A DNA stretch of 64,000 nt from Tenacibaculum sp. M341 (GCF_004337695.1 NZ_SJXJ01000002.1:124001-188000), one strand, 5' to 3'. Positions 17,524-27,150 are shown, counted from the stretch's first letter. A program made the numbers and translations. The notes: a model not told the origin generated them from the letters alone.

Positions 17524-20500
17524 TTAGAAGTTAACATTTAAATGAAAATTGATAAACTTTGATGCAGGATAAGGAGTTACTTCTACATTGTTAGCTAGTA
17601 CATTGTTACCGAAGTTTGAAGCTTCAGGATCATAACTGTTGTAATCAAAAATGTTTATTAAGTTTCTACCAGAAAAACCAATTTTTACTTTTTTAAATCC
17701 TTTAAAAACACCTTCATCAAAAGTGTAGTATAGTCCAACTTCTCTAAGTCTAATGTATCCAGCATCTTCAATAAAAGGAGCAGGGTTACCAGCACCAAAT
17801 TGACTTCTTCTGTAAGGTCCGTTAGTTAAAGTTCCAGTTGGGTCTAAGCCTGTATCATCATAATCCCATGTTGTACCAGCTAGGTCGTATAATAAAGTGG
17901 TTAGGTTGATTCCGTCACCTCCTTTTTTCCAGTGCCATAAAAACGATAAATCGAAATTTTTGTAGCTTATTTGATTTGACCAAGACATTTGAAAGTCTGG
18001 TTCGGCATTTCCGTAAACAGCAAATCCGTCTCCTTCAGGATCTATAGCGGCAATCTGATCAGCTGTTAAGCTATCAGCATCATAAGTACCTACGATTTGA
18101 GTTGCGCTAAAACCTTCTTGAATATAAAAAGTACCAAGAGAAGAAGCGAAACCACCTTCAGTAAATGCCGGAACATCTAACTGAGTAATAGTTGATTTGT
18201 TTTTCCACCATTTGAGGTTGGTGTTCCAAGAAAAATCTTCTTTTTCTATGATGTTAGCGTTTAGACCTAACTCAATACCTTTATTTTCAAGTTCTCCTCC
18301 GTTTTTAACTTCTCTAGTAAAACCAGAAGAAGGTTCAACTCTTTCTTGAATTAGTAAGTCACTAATAGTTTTGTTGTAGAATGTAGCTTCTAAGTTGATT
18401 TTACCATTTAAAAAGCCTAAATCAACTCCATATTCTAATTCTTTTTGTCTTTCAGGTTGAACAGAAGGGTTTCCTTTGAAAGCTCCCGGAGCAAATCCTG
18501 AATTTTCTCCAATAAATTCCGCAGTTGCTAAAGTAAATTGATCATTAAAGTTAGGGAATCTACCCGCTTCACCATAAGCTATTCTTGGTTTTATTTTTGT
18601 GATAGTTTCAGAATTTATAAAATCAAACTTATGTAAGTTAATCGCTAAATTTCCTTTAGGATAGTAATACATTTCGTTTGAAATTCCATTATTGGTAGAT
18701 TTGTCTCCTCTTAAACCAAGAGTACCAATTATTTTATCGTCAAAATTAATTTCTTCTTGTACAAAGAAACCGGTGTCCTTTTGAAGTCTGATAGTTTGTT
18801 CAGAAGATAAATTTTCTGCTAAAGACAAACTGGTTAATGAAGTGTTGAAACCAAGTCCTGTTGTAATTACAGTGTTTCTGTCGAAATCTTGAAAGAAAGT
18901 TCCGGCTTGTGTTGTGAAGTTCAATCCGTTTTCTAGTGATAGATTGTGAACTAGGAATGCTGATAGGTTGTAGTTTGTGTTTACTGTTGATCCTGATATT
19001 ACAGCTCCTTTTAAGGTGTCTGGATCTCTAAAATAAGATAAAGATCTAGGGAAAATGTTAGTGGTTCTTAAAGTGTATTGATCAAAACCTCCTTGGAAAA
19101 CTAATTTTAATCTGTTTTTTTCGGTGTCAATAATCTTTAAGTTAGCACTTAAACTTCCAATAAATCTATTTACGTCCTCTCTATTGGTAATTACATTTAC
19201 TGTTTCTAAAACATTTGAACCAGCTCCTCCACCTGGGTATACACCATCTACTGGAGATAGGTTTTCCCAAGGGTATGTGAAAGCTAAAGCGTATCCAACG
19301 GTACTATTGGTGTTGCTATTGTTGAAGAAACCTCTATCGGAAGTAGAGTTTATGTAGTTTGTAGTTACATAAATGTCAAAATTATCAGTGAATTTTTGTC
19401 CGATGTTTAATCTGATAGCTGCTTTTTTATATCCTGTGTTTTGTACTAGTCCCAATTCATCTTTATAGGTTGCACCGAAAAAATAATCAGTTTTTTCTGA
19501 TCCTCCAGAAGTTGTAAATCTTGAGGTGGTAGCTATTCTGTTATGATCGTATAATTCAGACTCGTAGTTTCTAAGTTGACCACTTGCTTGAGCTTGATTA
19601 AAAAGATCTACTTGTGCTTGTGCAGCAGCCCTATTCAAAGCATCTTGAGCAGGATCGCTATTAGGTGTGTAGAAGTTATTAAATACTTTAGTTGCATCCC
19701 AATTTCTAACTCCTAATAATTTTGTAGGGCTTCTTAATCCTACTGTTTGAGAAAAGGTAACTCTAGGTTTGCCTGTTTTTCCTCTTTTAGTAGTGATGAT
19801 TACCACACCTCCGGCTGCACGAGAACCATAAAGGGCTGCAGCAGAAGCACCTTTTAATATTTCTACATTTTCAATATCCTCTGGGTCAATATCGGCAATA
19901 CGGTTTGAGGCATCATCTTGATTAGTAGAAGAGTTCCCTCCTCCTGCAGCTGCGCTCACCACGTTGTTTCCTGAGGAAATTGAAGAGTTGTCTACATAAA
20001 CTCCGTCAACTACAAATAAAGGTTGTTGGTCTCCAAATACAGAGGTTACCCCTCTTAATCGCATAGAGATTCCTCCTCCAGGTGCTCCAGAATTAGCTTT
20101 AATTTCTGCACCTGTAAATTTACCAGATAAAGCACTATCAAAACCAGATTGAGCTGTAACTTGTGTTAATTCTGCAGCAGAAATACTTGCTACTGTATTA
20201 GCCAAGTTAGATCTTTTGGTAGTGGTTGCTAAACCCGATATAACAACTTCGTCTAAAACATCAGAATCTTCTTTAAGGATAAAGTTGATTGTTGTGTTAG
20301 TAGAAGTTATACTTTTTTCATTACTAGAAAAGCCTAATGACGAGGCGACGATACTGGTCGGTAGTTTTTTTACTGTTAAACTGAATTCTCCATTTTCATC
20401 TGTAGTTGTTCCGTTAGTGGTACCTTTTTCGATAATATCAGCAAAAGGAATGCTTTCGCCCGATGAATCAGTTACTTTCCCTTTTATGGTTTGTGCCGTT

Positions 20501-20562
20501 ATTGTAATGGACACAAAAATCAACATAAAAGAGAAAAAAAAGTGTAATGTGTTTTTTCTCAT
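17524..20562 (-). CDS. SusC/RagA-family TonB-linked outer-membrane transporter
   Basis: A 1012-residue TonB-dependent channel that pairs with SusD. Residues 1-23 are a signal peptide ending ITAQ. A carboxypeptidase-regulatory-like domain (GKVTDSSGESIPFADI) covers about 27-105. The plug domain begins near DEVVISGLATT and includes the SusC signature ILKGASAAALYGSRAAGGVV, followed by the 22-strand-type barrel ending KFINFHLNVNF. The length is typical. Energy would come from a TonB/ExbB/ExbD system such as the one at 56998-59305. Because no catabolic enzyme or regulator adjoins it, the substrate is open; oligosaccharide or peptide is inferred only from the family. Confidence 0.95.
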   Translation of the reverse strand: MRKNTLHFFFSFMLIFVSITITAQTIKGKVTDSSGESIPFADIIEKGTTNGTTTDENGEFSLTVKKLPTSIVASSLGFSSNEKSITSTNTTINFILKEDSDVLDEVVISGLATTTKRSNLANTVASISAAELTQVTAQSGFDSALSGKFTGAEIKANSGAPGGGISMRLRGVTSVFGDQQPLFVVDGVYVDNSSISSGNNVVSAAAGGGNSSTNQDDASNRIADIDPEDIENVEILKGASAAALYGSRAAGGVVIITTKRGKTGKPRVTFSQTVGLRSPTKLLGVRNWDATKVFNNFYTPNSDPAQDALNRAAAQAQVDLFNQAQASGQLRNYESELYDHNRIATTSRFTTSGGSEKTDYFFGATYKDELGLVQNTGYKKAAIRLNIGQKFTDNFDIYVTTNYINSTSDRGFFNNSNTNSTVGYALAFTYPWENLSPVDGVYPGGGAGSNVLETVNVITNREDVNRFIGSLSANLKIIDTEKNRLKLVFQGGFDQYTLRTTNIFPRSLSYFRDPDTLKGAVISGSTVNTNYNLSAFLVHNLSLENGLNFTTQAGTFFQDFDRNTVITTGLGFNTSLTSLSLAENLSSEQTIRLQKDTGFFVQEEINFDDKIIGTLGLRGDKSTNNGISNEMYYYPKGNLAINLHKFDFINSETITKIKPRIAYGEAGRFPNFNDQFTLATAEFIGENSGFAPGAFKGNPSVQPERQKELEYGVDLGFLNGKINLEATFYNKTISDLLIQERVEPSSGFTREVKNGGELENKGIELGLNANIIEKEDFSWNTNLKWWKNKSTITQLDVPAFTEGGFASSLGTFYIQEGFSATQIVGTYDADSLTADQIAAIDPEGDGFAVYGNAEPDFQMSWSNQISYKNFDLSFLWHWKKGGDGINLTTLLYDLAGTTWDYDDTGLDPTGTLTNGPYRRSQFGAGNPAPFIEDAGYIRLREVGLYYTFDEGVFKGFKKVKIGFSGRNLINIFDYNSYDPEASNFGNNVLANNVEVTPYPASKFINFHLNVNF

Positions 20563-20737
20563 AGGTTATGGAAATTTAGATTAATTTGATTGAATGCTAA
20601 ATTTAGTTAATTAAATCCAAGGTAAATGTTAAAAATATATGTATGGTTTATCTTTTGTTTCTTTTTAGGGTGGTTTTATGAATTTCTTCTAATCTATCTT
20701 TAACCTAGTTTTAACAACAAAAAAAATCTTATTATTG

Positions 20738-20745
20738 TAGTTTTG
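20738..20745 (+). promoter_or_regulatory. Possible -7 element for the moxR-bat operon
   Basis: TAGTTTTG matches TAnnTTTG and lies 35 bp before the moxR ATG. No TTG was found at the expected -33 distance, so the assignment is weak. Confidence 0.3.
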
Positions 20746-20780
20746 TTCACTGAAATTATAACTAAAACATTATTTTACAT

Positions 20781-21770
20781 ATGGATGTAGATGTAAGAGC
20801 TATTAATGAGAAGATTGAAGTAGAGAGCGCTTTTGTTGATATACTTATATCAGAAATGAATAAAGTAATTGTAGGTCAAAGAACAATGATTGAACGTTTA
20901 CTAATAGGTTTATTAGGAAATGGACATATCTTGTTAGAAGGGGTTCCTGGACTTGCAAAAACATTGGCTATTAATACATTGTCTAAAGCTGTGCAAGGAA
21001 GCTTTAGTAGAGTTCAGTTTACTCCAGATTTACTACCTGCAGATGTTATAGGTACCATGATATACAATGTGAAGGATAATGATTTTTCAATTAAGAAAGG
21101 ACCTATATTTGCGAATTTTGTTTTAGCAGATGAGATTAACCGTGCGCCTGCCAAAGTACAATCTGCATTATTAGAAGCAATGCAAGAAAGACAAATTACA
21201 ATTGGTGATGAAACTTTTAAGTTAGATCAACCTTTTTTAGTAATGGCAACACAAAACCCTGTAGAGCAAGAAGGAACTTATCCTTTACCGGAAGCACAAA
21301 TGGATCGTTTTATGTTAAAAACTGTAATTGATTATCCAAAGTTGCATGACGAGCAGTTAATCATGAGACAAAGTCTAAATAATAGTTTCGGAAAAGTTAA
21401 TCCAGTAATTTCATTATCACAAATTAACAAGGCTAGAGAAGTAGTTAATGAAGTGTATATGGATGAGAAAATAGAAAAATATATTTTGGATATCATTTTT
21501 GCTACACGTTATCCAGAAAATTACAATTTATCAAATTTAAAGCCATTAATAAGTTTTGGATCATCTCCTCGTGGTAGTATTGCTTTAGCAAAAGCTGCTA
21601 AATGTTATGCTTTCATAAAAAGAAGAGGTTATGTGATACCAGAAGATGTACGTGCAATGGCTATTGATGTATTACGTCATAGAATAGGAATTACTTATGA
21701 AGCTGAAGCAGAAAATTTAAATTCAGTAGATATAATTAATACTATAATCAACGAAATTCAAGTACCTTAA
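20781..21770 (+). CDS. MoxR-family AAA ATPase
   Basis: A 329-residue cytosolic AAA+ ATPase thought to act as a chaperone with von Willebrand A (VWA) partners. Walker A is GVPGLAKT (54-61). Walker B is VLADEINR, with Asp116-Glu117. The downstream sensor region (VMATQNPVEQEGTYPLPEAQ) is the MoxR signature. It heads the Bacteroides aerotolerance-type operon; the following genes encode DUF58 and the BatA/BatB VWA proteins. The length is normal. Confidence 0.95.
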   Translation: MDVDVRAINEKIEVESAFVDILISEMNKVIVGQRTMIERLLIGLLGNGHILLEGVPGLAKTLAINTLSKAVQGSFSRVQFTPDLLPADVIGTMIYNVKDNDFSIKKGPIFANFVLADEINRAPAKVQSALLEAMQERQITIGDETFKLDQPFLVMATQNPVEQEGTYPLPEAQMDRFMLKTVIDYPKLHDEQLIMRQSLNNSFGKVNPVISLSQINKAREVVNEVYMDEKIEKYILDIIFATRYPENYNLSNLKPLISFGSSPRGSIALAKAAKCYAFIKRRGYVIPEDVRAMAIDVLRHRIGITYEAEAENLNSVDIINTIINEIQVP

Positions 21771-21832
21771 AACAATAAAAATCTTTAAAAAGCTATATAA
21801 GATCAAGAAGTAATTAAAAATTTTGCTTAATA

Positions 21833-22162
21833 ATGACATATAAATTAACAACATACAAAACCCTAACCGGGAAACAGGAAATTTTAGAAACAAGAAGTAA
21901 GAAAAGTACAGAAGCTATTGTTTACAAAGACGATGAGCCTGCTTTTTTAGTAGATTGTTTTGATTTGAAAACAGAGTCAAATGTTCAAATGAATTATTTG
22001 GTTTTATGCCAACAAAAAAGCATGAAAACTGTAATTAATGAAATTTCAAAAAAGAACAATGTAAATCTATCTATAAAAGAAGCTCCTGTTTTATCTATTG
22101 TTAAATCATCAGTAGAAAAAGAGGTAGAGTTACCTCCGTTGCCGTTAGAGTGGTTAGATTAA
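21833..22162 (+). CDS. Small unknown protein inside the Bat operon
   Basis: This 109-residue protein has no signal peptide and no membrane segment. It contains several Lys/Glu-rich beta-like stretches and a Pro-rich end (ELPPLPLEWLD). It is not part of the commonly described moxR-DUF58-batABCDE set. It lies 62 bp after moxR and 3 bp before the DUF58 gene, so its expression with the operon is likely. No family is recognised. Confidence 0.75.
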   Translation: MTYKLTTYKTLTGKQEILETRSKKSTEAIVYKDDEPAFLVDCFDLKTESNVQMNYLVLCQQKSMKTVINEISKKNNVNLSIKEAPVLSIVKSSVEKEVELPPLPLEWLD

Positions 22163-22165
22163 AAT

Positions 22166-23032
22166 ATGGATACCAAAGAGTTACTTAAAAAAGTTCGTAA
22201 AATAGAGATTAAGACGAGGCGTTTGTCTAATCATATATTTGGGGGGGAATATCATTCTACTTTTAAAGGTAGAGGTATGACTTTTTCAGAAGTGCGTCAG
22301 TACCAGTATGGAGATGATATTAGAGCAATAGACTGGAATGTAACAGCACGTTACAACGAACCTTACATTAAAGTTTTTGAAGAGGAGAGAGAGTTAACCA
22401 TGATGTTAATGGTGGACATCTCTGGTTCAGAGTTTTTTGGTACTTCGCTACAGTTTAAAAAAGATACTGTTACTGAAATAGCAGCTACATTAGCTTTTTC
22501 AGCAATTCAGAATAATGATAAAGTAGGCTTGATTTTATTTTCAGATCAAATAGAATTATTTATTCCTCCTAAAAAAGGAAAAAGTCATGTGCTTAGAATT
22601 ATTCGAGAATTAATTGAATTTAATCCTAAAAGTAAACAAACAAACATAGAAGGAGCTTTGAAATTCTTATCAAGTGTAATGAAGAAAAAAGCAATTGTTT
22701 TTATGTTGTCTGATTTTATGGATGAAAGCTATGAAAAAACATTAAAGATTGTTGCTAATAAACATGACTTAACAGGAATTCGTATTTATGATAAGTTTGA
22801 TGAAGAAATTCCAATTTTAGGAATGGTTCCAATGGTTGATAGCGAAACTCAAGAAGTCAGGTTGATTAACACAAGTTCTAGATCTGTAAGAAATAAGTAC
22901 AAAGCCAATGCTTTACGATTAAAAGATGAATTTCAAACATCGTTTAAAAAAAGCGGTTTAGGTACAATCAATATTAGAGTTGATGAAAGCTATGTAAGAA
23001 AGCTATTAAGTTATTTTAAAAATAAAGGATAA
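22166..23032 (+). CDS. DUF58 domain protein
   Basis: A 288-residue cytosolic protein with the DUF58 hallmark in its N-terminal half (GGEYHSTFKGRG, FSEVRQYQYGDDIRAIDWN). A VWA-like fold follows (MMLMVDISGSEFFGT, with a DxSxS-type metal site). DUF58 proteins accompany MoxR ATPases and VWA proteins. It is separated from the following gene by a single base and therefore belongs to the operon. Confidence 0.92.
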   Translation: MDTKELLKKVRKIEIKTRRLSNHIFGGEYHSTFKGRGMTFSEVRQYQYGDDIRAIDWNVTARYNEPYIKVFEEERELTMMLMVDISGSEFFGTSLQFKKDTVTEIAATLAFSAIQNNDKVGLILFSDQIELFIPPKKGKSHVLRIIRELIEFNPKSKQTNIEGALKFLSSVMKKKAIVFMLSDFMDESYEKTLKIVANKHDLTGIRIYDKFDEEIPILGMVPMVDSETQEVRLINTSSRSVRNKYKANALRLKDEFQTSFKKSGLGTINIRVDESYVRKLLSYFKNKG

Positions 23033-23033
23033 A

Positions 23034-24119
23034 TTGAAAAAACTACTATTTTACATTTTTTTCTTCTACACTTTTATTGCTTTATCACAAAGTAATCCTG
23101 TACAAGTTGAAATAGATACTACTAATATTAGAATTGGAGAACAGTTTGAATATAAATTATCTGTAAACGAAACAGATAATGTAATTATTCCTAAACTTAA
23201 ACTACAAGGAATTGAAATGGTAGATAGTTTAAAACTTGATACTATTAAAAATAAATTAGTTCAAAAGTATATCTTAACAGGTTTTGATAGTGGAGCGTTT
23301 TACATACCACAGCAACAAGTTTTTATAAAAAACCAAGCATATTTTACCGATAGTTTATTGGTAAACGTAGCTACAGTTGCTATTGATACTACTAAAATTA
23401 AAAAGTTTCCAATAAAAGGAATTAAAGGAGAACCATATCAATTTGGAGATTTTAAACATATTTTCTTTTGGGCATTGGCTATAATTCTATTGGTGAGTTC
23501 TGTACTTTATTTTGCTCTTAAGAAAACTAAAGAAGAGAAAGCTACTACTAGAGAACAATTATTAAGTCCTTACCAAGAAGCGATTCGTAACTTTAGCTTG
23601 CTAGATGAGAAGTTATTATGGCAAAACAATAAAATAAAACAATACTACAGTGAACTTACAGATATTGTTAGGAACTATATAGAACGTGAATTGCATATTC
23701 CTGCATTAGAGAATACTACAGATGGTTTAATAGAAACATTAAAAGATCAAAAAGATATTGAGTCAATTTTAACAGACAGAGATACTATTGAAAGTTTAAA
23801 GAGATTACTACAACAAGGAGATTTGGTAAAGTTTGCAAAATCAAAGCCTATGGCGCATCAAATAGAAGCAGATAGAAATATTGCTAAAAATATTGTTGAT
23901 AATTTAAAGCCTAATGTAGTTGAAAGTGATGTGAATACTGAGGTAGAGCCAGTAATTATTGTTGAAAAACCAATAGTTAAAAAGCCTTCTGTTCTTGTTA
24001 GAATTCTAATGATATTGGTTTTATTATCTATTATACTAGCAATTTCGTATTCAATTTCTTCGGTTAACAATACTTCTTTGTCAAATATTACTAAAAATCC
24101 TGTAACGAATGTTGAGTAA
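23034..24119 (+). CDS. Bat-operon membrane protein (BatD-like small variant)
   Basis: A 361-residue envelope protein starting with TTG at 23034, one base after the DUF58 stop. The signal peptide ends FIALSQ. A periplasmic beta-rich domain (about 20-125) is followed by a membrane segment near 140-160 (IFFWALAIILLVSSVLYFAL), a cytosolic helical domain (about 165-290) and a C-terminal hydrophobic segment (about 322-342). Proteins in this position in flavobacterial Bat operons have no assigned activity. The layout echoes BatD, which is encoded separately at 27151. The overlap with batA (11 bp) suggests coupled translation. Confidence 0.8.
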   Translation: MKKLLFYIFFFYTFIALSQSNPVQVEIDTTNIRIGEQFEYKLSVNETDNVIIPKLKLQGIEMVDSLKLDTIKNKLVQKYILTGFDSGAFYIPQQQVFIKNQAYFTDSLLVNVATVAIDTTKIKKFPIKGIKGEPYQFGDFKHIFFWALAIILLVSSVLYFALKKTKEEKATTREQLLSPYQEAIRNFSLLDEKLLWQNNKIKQYYSELTDIVRNYIERELHIPALENTTDGLIETLKDQKDIESILTDRDTIESLKRLLQQGDLVKFAKSKPMAHQIEADRNIAKNIVDNLKPNVVESDVNTEVEPVIIVEKPIVKKPSVLVRILMILVLLSIILAISYSISSVNNTSLSNITKNPVTNVE

Positions 24120-25113
24120 TTTTGAGTTTCATAGTCCAGAGTTTTTATGGCTTTTATGCATAATTCCATTGGTAGGGTTATGGCTTTTTTCAACTAGAAA
24201 AAAGCATAATAGTCATCTGTCAGTACCAAGTGTTAAAGGTTTTGGTTCAGAAGGTTCTATATTACCAAAATTAAAACCGTTATTGAGTGTTTTTAGGTTA
24301 TTAGCATTAGCAGCTTTAATTGTTGCTTTAGCAAGACCTAGAAACGTGTCTGTTAGTAAAAAAACAAAAACAAATAGAGGTATTGATATTGTAATGGCAA
24401 TTGATGTATCTGCAAGTATGTTGGCAAAAGATTTAAAGCCAAATAGATTAGAGGCATTAAAAAGAGTTGCTGTTGATTTTGTGAATAGACGACCTAATGA
24501 TAGAATTGGTATTGTGGTGTATGCTGGTGAGAGTTTTACACAAACCCCAATTACAAGTGACAAATCTATTGTAAAAAGAACTATTTCTGAAATTAAATGG
24601 GGACAGTTAGAAGGAGGAACTGCTATAGGTATGGGATTAGGTTCTGCTGTTAACAGGTTAAAAGATAGCAAAGCAAAGAGTAAGGTTATCATTTTATTAA
24701 CCGATGGTGTAAACAATGCTGGTTTTGTAGATCCAAAAACAGCAACTGAGTTAGCTAAAGAAATTGGTATAAAGGTGTACACTATTGGAATAGGTACAAA
24801 TGGCATGGCTCCATTTCCATGGTCTAAAGATCCAAGAACAGGTAAGTTATCTTTTAGAAATCAAAAAGTAGAAATTGACGAGAAGCTATTGAAGTTTGTC
24901 GCAAATGAAACTCAAGGAAAGTATTTTAGAGCTACCGATAATACAACATTGAAAGAAATTTATGACGAAATAGATAAGCTTGAGAAAACTAAGATAGAAG
25001 AGTTTAAATATTATAATTACTCTGAAAAATATCGCTTTTTAGTCTTTTTAGCAGGAATCTTTTTATTGTTAGAGTTTCTTTTAAAGAATACACTATTTAA
25101 GAGCTTTATATAG
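24109..25113 (+). CDS. batA: BatA-type VWA-domain membrane protein
   Basis: A 334-residue protein with N-terminal membrane segments (about 10-28 and 58-76), a VWA domain (about 90-290) and a C-terminal membrane segment (about 305-325). The metal-ion-dependent adhesion site is DVSAS (Asp99, Ser101, Ser103), with the downstream TDG (LLTDGVNNAGF). It resembles aerotolerance BatA of Bacteroides fragilis, which is implicated in oxygen tolerance with MoxR. It overlaps the preceding gene by 11 bp. Confidence 0.93.
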   Translation: MLSNFEFHSPEFLWLLCIIPLVGLWLFSTRKKHNSHLSVPSVKGFGSEGSILPKLKPLLSVFRLLALAALIVALARPRNVSVSKKTKTNRGIDIVMAIDVSASMLAKDLKPNRLEALKRVAVDFVNRRPNDRIGIVVYAGESFTQTPITSDKSIVKRTISEIKWGQLEGGTAIGMGLGSAVNRLKDSKAKSKVIILLTDGVNNAGFVDPKTATELAKEIGIKVYTIGIGTNGMAPFPWSKDPRTGKLSFRNQKVEIDEKLLKFVANETQGKYFRATDNTTLKEIYDEIDKLEKTKIEEFKYYNYSEKYRFLVFLAGIFLLLEFLLKNTLFKSFI

Positions 25114-25162
25114 TTGATGTAATTCAAAATGAGATATTAAAAAATATTTTAATACTGAAGTA

Positions 25163-26206
25163 ATGTACAAGATTGAACAACCTATATATTTTTATTTTTT
25201 GATCATTATACCAATATTGATTTTTCTATTTGTATTGGTGTTATGGTGGAAGAAGAATACACAAAAGAAATTTTCTAATAGTATTTTGTTAGAGAAATTA
25301 GCACCAAATATATCTGTATTTAAGTCGGTATTAAAATTTGTGTTTTTGTTATTAGGATTAACGTTTTTAATTATCTCTTTAGTGAACCCTAAAATGGGTA
25401 CAAAATTACAGACGGTAAAGAGGGAAGGTGTTGATGTTATTTTTGCGTTAGATGTTTCTAAAAGTATGTTGGCAAAAGATATTGCGCCGAATCGTTTAGA
25501 GAAATCAAAGCAAATTATTTCTAAAATAATAGATAAATTAGGAAGTGATAGAGTTGGAATTATCATTTACGCAGGAAATGCATATCCATTATTACCTATT
25601 ACAACAGATCATGCAGCTGCTAAAATGTTTTTGCAAAATGCAAGTCCAGATATGGTTTCTAGTCAAGGAACCGCAATTAACGAAGCTTTAGATTTAGCAA
25701 AGACTTATTATAATAATGAAGAACAAACAAACAAGTTTCTAATTATTATTTCAGATGGAGAAGATCATCAAGAAGAAACAAAGCAAAAGGCGCAAGATAT
25801 AGCAAATGAAGGTGTAAAAGTATATACCGTAGGGGTAGGAACTGAAAAAGGAGGACCTATTCCAATAGAGTTAAATGGAGGCTTGATTGGCTATAAAAAA
25901 AATAGACAAGGAGAGACTGTAATAACAAAAAGAAATCCAGAGATTTTACAAGCAGTTGCTAATACTGCTAACGGATCTTATATTGATGGAAATAAAACGG
26001 AATTACCTGTTAAAACAATTGAAAAGGTAATAGGAAACGCTCAAAAAAGTGAGTTTGAAACAACACAATTCTCAGATTATAAAGACCAGTTTCAATGGTT
26101 TGTAGGTATTGGTTTGTTGTTTTTATTGATAGATGTTTTTCTATTTGAAAGAAAAACTAAATGGTTGAAGAAAGTTGATTTATTTGATGAAAATAAAAAG
26201 AAATAA
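25163..26206 (+). CDS. batB: BatB-type VWA-domain membrane protein
   Basis: A 347-residue paralogue of BatA with the same plan: two N-terminal membrane segments (about 10-28 and 56-73), a VWA domain with DVSKS (Asp97, Ser99, Ser101) and SDGEDHQEE, and a C-terminal membrane segment (about 312-330). The pairing with batA is standard in Bacteroidetes Bat operons. One base separates its stop from the batC ATG. Confidence 0.93.
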   Translation: MYKIEQPIYFYFLIIIPILIFLFVLVLWWKKNTQKKFSNSILLEKLAPNISVFKSVLKFVFLLLGLTFLIISLVNPKMGTKLQTVKREGVDVIFALDVSKSMLAKDIAPNRLEKSKQIISKIIDKLGSDRVGIIIYAGNAYPLLPITTDHAAAKMFLQNASPDMVSSQGTAINEALDLAKTYYNNEEQTNKFLIIISDGEDHQEETKQKAQDIANEGVKVYTVGVGTEKGGPIPIELNGGLIGYKKNRQGETVITKRNPEILQAVANTANGSYIDGNKTELPVKTIEKVIGNAQKSEFETTQFSDYKDQFQWFVGIGLLFLLIDVFLFERKTKWLKKVDLFDENKKK

Positions 26207-26207
26207 G

Positions 26208-27044
26208 ATGAAAAAAATAGGATATGTATTAGTGTTGTTTTCTGTCTTCTTTTCTTTAGAAGGAACAGCTCAGTTAGATACAATTGCATTACAGAGAGAA
26301 GCAAGATCATTGCTTAGAGAAGGGAATAAATTGTATAATAAAGAAAAGTTTGATGAAGCATCTATTGCTTACAGAAAAGCTTTAGGAAAAGATACTAAGT
26401 ACGATAAGGCTAGCTATAATTATGGGAATACTTTATATCAAAGTAAAAAATATAAAGATGCAATTTCTCAATATGAGTTAACTACAAAAACTTCAATAAA
26501 TAAAATAGAAAAGGCAGAAGCGTATCATAATATTGGAAATGCTATGATGGAGCAAAAACAGTTTGAACAAGCTGTAAACGCTTATAAGAATGCTTTGAGG
26601 AATAATCCGAATGATGATGAAACTCGTTATAATTTAGCGGTAGCTCAAAAAGAACAAAAGAAACAAGAGCAACAGAATAAAAATAACGATAAGAACAAGG
26701 ATAAGAAAGATCAGAAGAATAAGGATAAAAATAAAGATCAAAACAAAAAAGATCAGGATAAAGATAAAAAAGACGGAGACAATAAAGATAAGAAGGAAAA
26801 CGAAGATAAAAAGGATCAAAATAAAGATCAGAAAAATAAAGATGATCAAAACAAGGATCAACAGAATCCTAAAAATCAAGATAAAAAAGATCAGCAAAAA
26901 CAAAAGCCTAAGCCTAGTACAATGACTCCTCAACAAATGAAACAATTGTTAGAAAGTTTAAATAACGAGGAGAAAAAAACACAAAAGAAGATGAATGTTA
27001 AAAAGGCAAAAGGGCGAAAAATTAAGCAAGAAAAAGACTGGTAA
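26208..27044 (+). CDS. batC: BatC-type TPR protein with a Lys/Asp/Gln/Asn-rich tail
   Basis: I start this at the ATG at 26208 (MKKIGYVLVLFSVFFSLEG), which gives a clean signal peptide ending GTAQ and a 278-residue protein. Three to four tetratricopeptide repeats occupy about 35-145. Then comes an extreme low-complexity tail of about 95 residues made almost wholly of Lys, Asp, Gln, Asn and Glu. The final segment (TPQQMKQLLESLNNEEKKTQKK) is typical of BatC C-termini. The protein would sit in the periplasm and contact BatA/BatB. An upstream start would overlap batB. Confidence 0.9.
   Translation: MKKIGYVLVLFSVFFSLEGTAQLDTIALQREARSLLREGNKLYNKEKFDEASIAYRKALGKDTKYDKASYNYGNTLYQSKKYKDAISQYELTTKTSINKIEKAEAYHNIGNAMMEQKQFEQAVNAYKNALRNNPNDDETRYNLAVAQKEQKKQEQQNKNNDKNKDKKDQKNKDKNKDQNKKDQDKDKKDGDNKDKKENEDKKDQNKDQKNKDDQNKDQQNPKNQDKKDQQKQKPKPSTMTPQQMKQLLESLNNEEKKTQKKMNVKKAKGRKIKQEKDW
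26645..26905 (+). repeat. Low-complexity K/D/Q/N coding tract in batC
   Basis: A purine-rich stretch of AAA, AAG, GAT, AAT and CAA codons in irregular short repeats (AATAAAGATCA-like). It encodes a highly charged linker. The opposite strand of the same tract is open as an Ile/Leu/Phe-rich frame, which is a compositional artefact. Confidence 0.75.
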
Positions 27045-27150
27045 GAATTAATAAAACATTAAGATTTACCATCTTAAAATTCAATTAATTTTAGAGCCTA
27101 GAAAAAAAAGTTATTTTTGCTCCTTTTATTTTAATAAATATAATTGACAG

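Noticed and set aside
17514..17537. Upstream SusD start at 17537
   Set aside because: It would overlap the SusC coding end and put charged residues before the lipoprotein signal; the ATG at 17513 gives a clean signal.
24213..24806. Leftward 197-codon ORF opposite batA
   Set aside because: The rightward frame is a complete VWA protein; the antisense frame is a compositional by-product.
26645..26905. Short purine-rich repeats resembling a CRISPR-like or tandem array
   Set aside because: The units are irregular, in frame and coding for a charged linker; there are no spacers and no cas genes.
26634..26945. Leftward Ile/Leu/Phe-rich ORF of 103 codons
   Set aside because: It is the mirror of the AAA/GAT/AAT-rich tail of batC, which produces hydrophobic antisense codons automatically; it is not a membrane protein gene.
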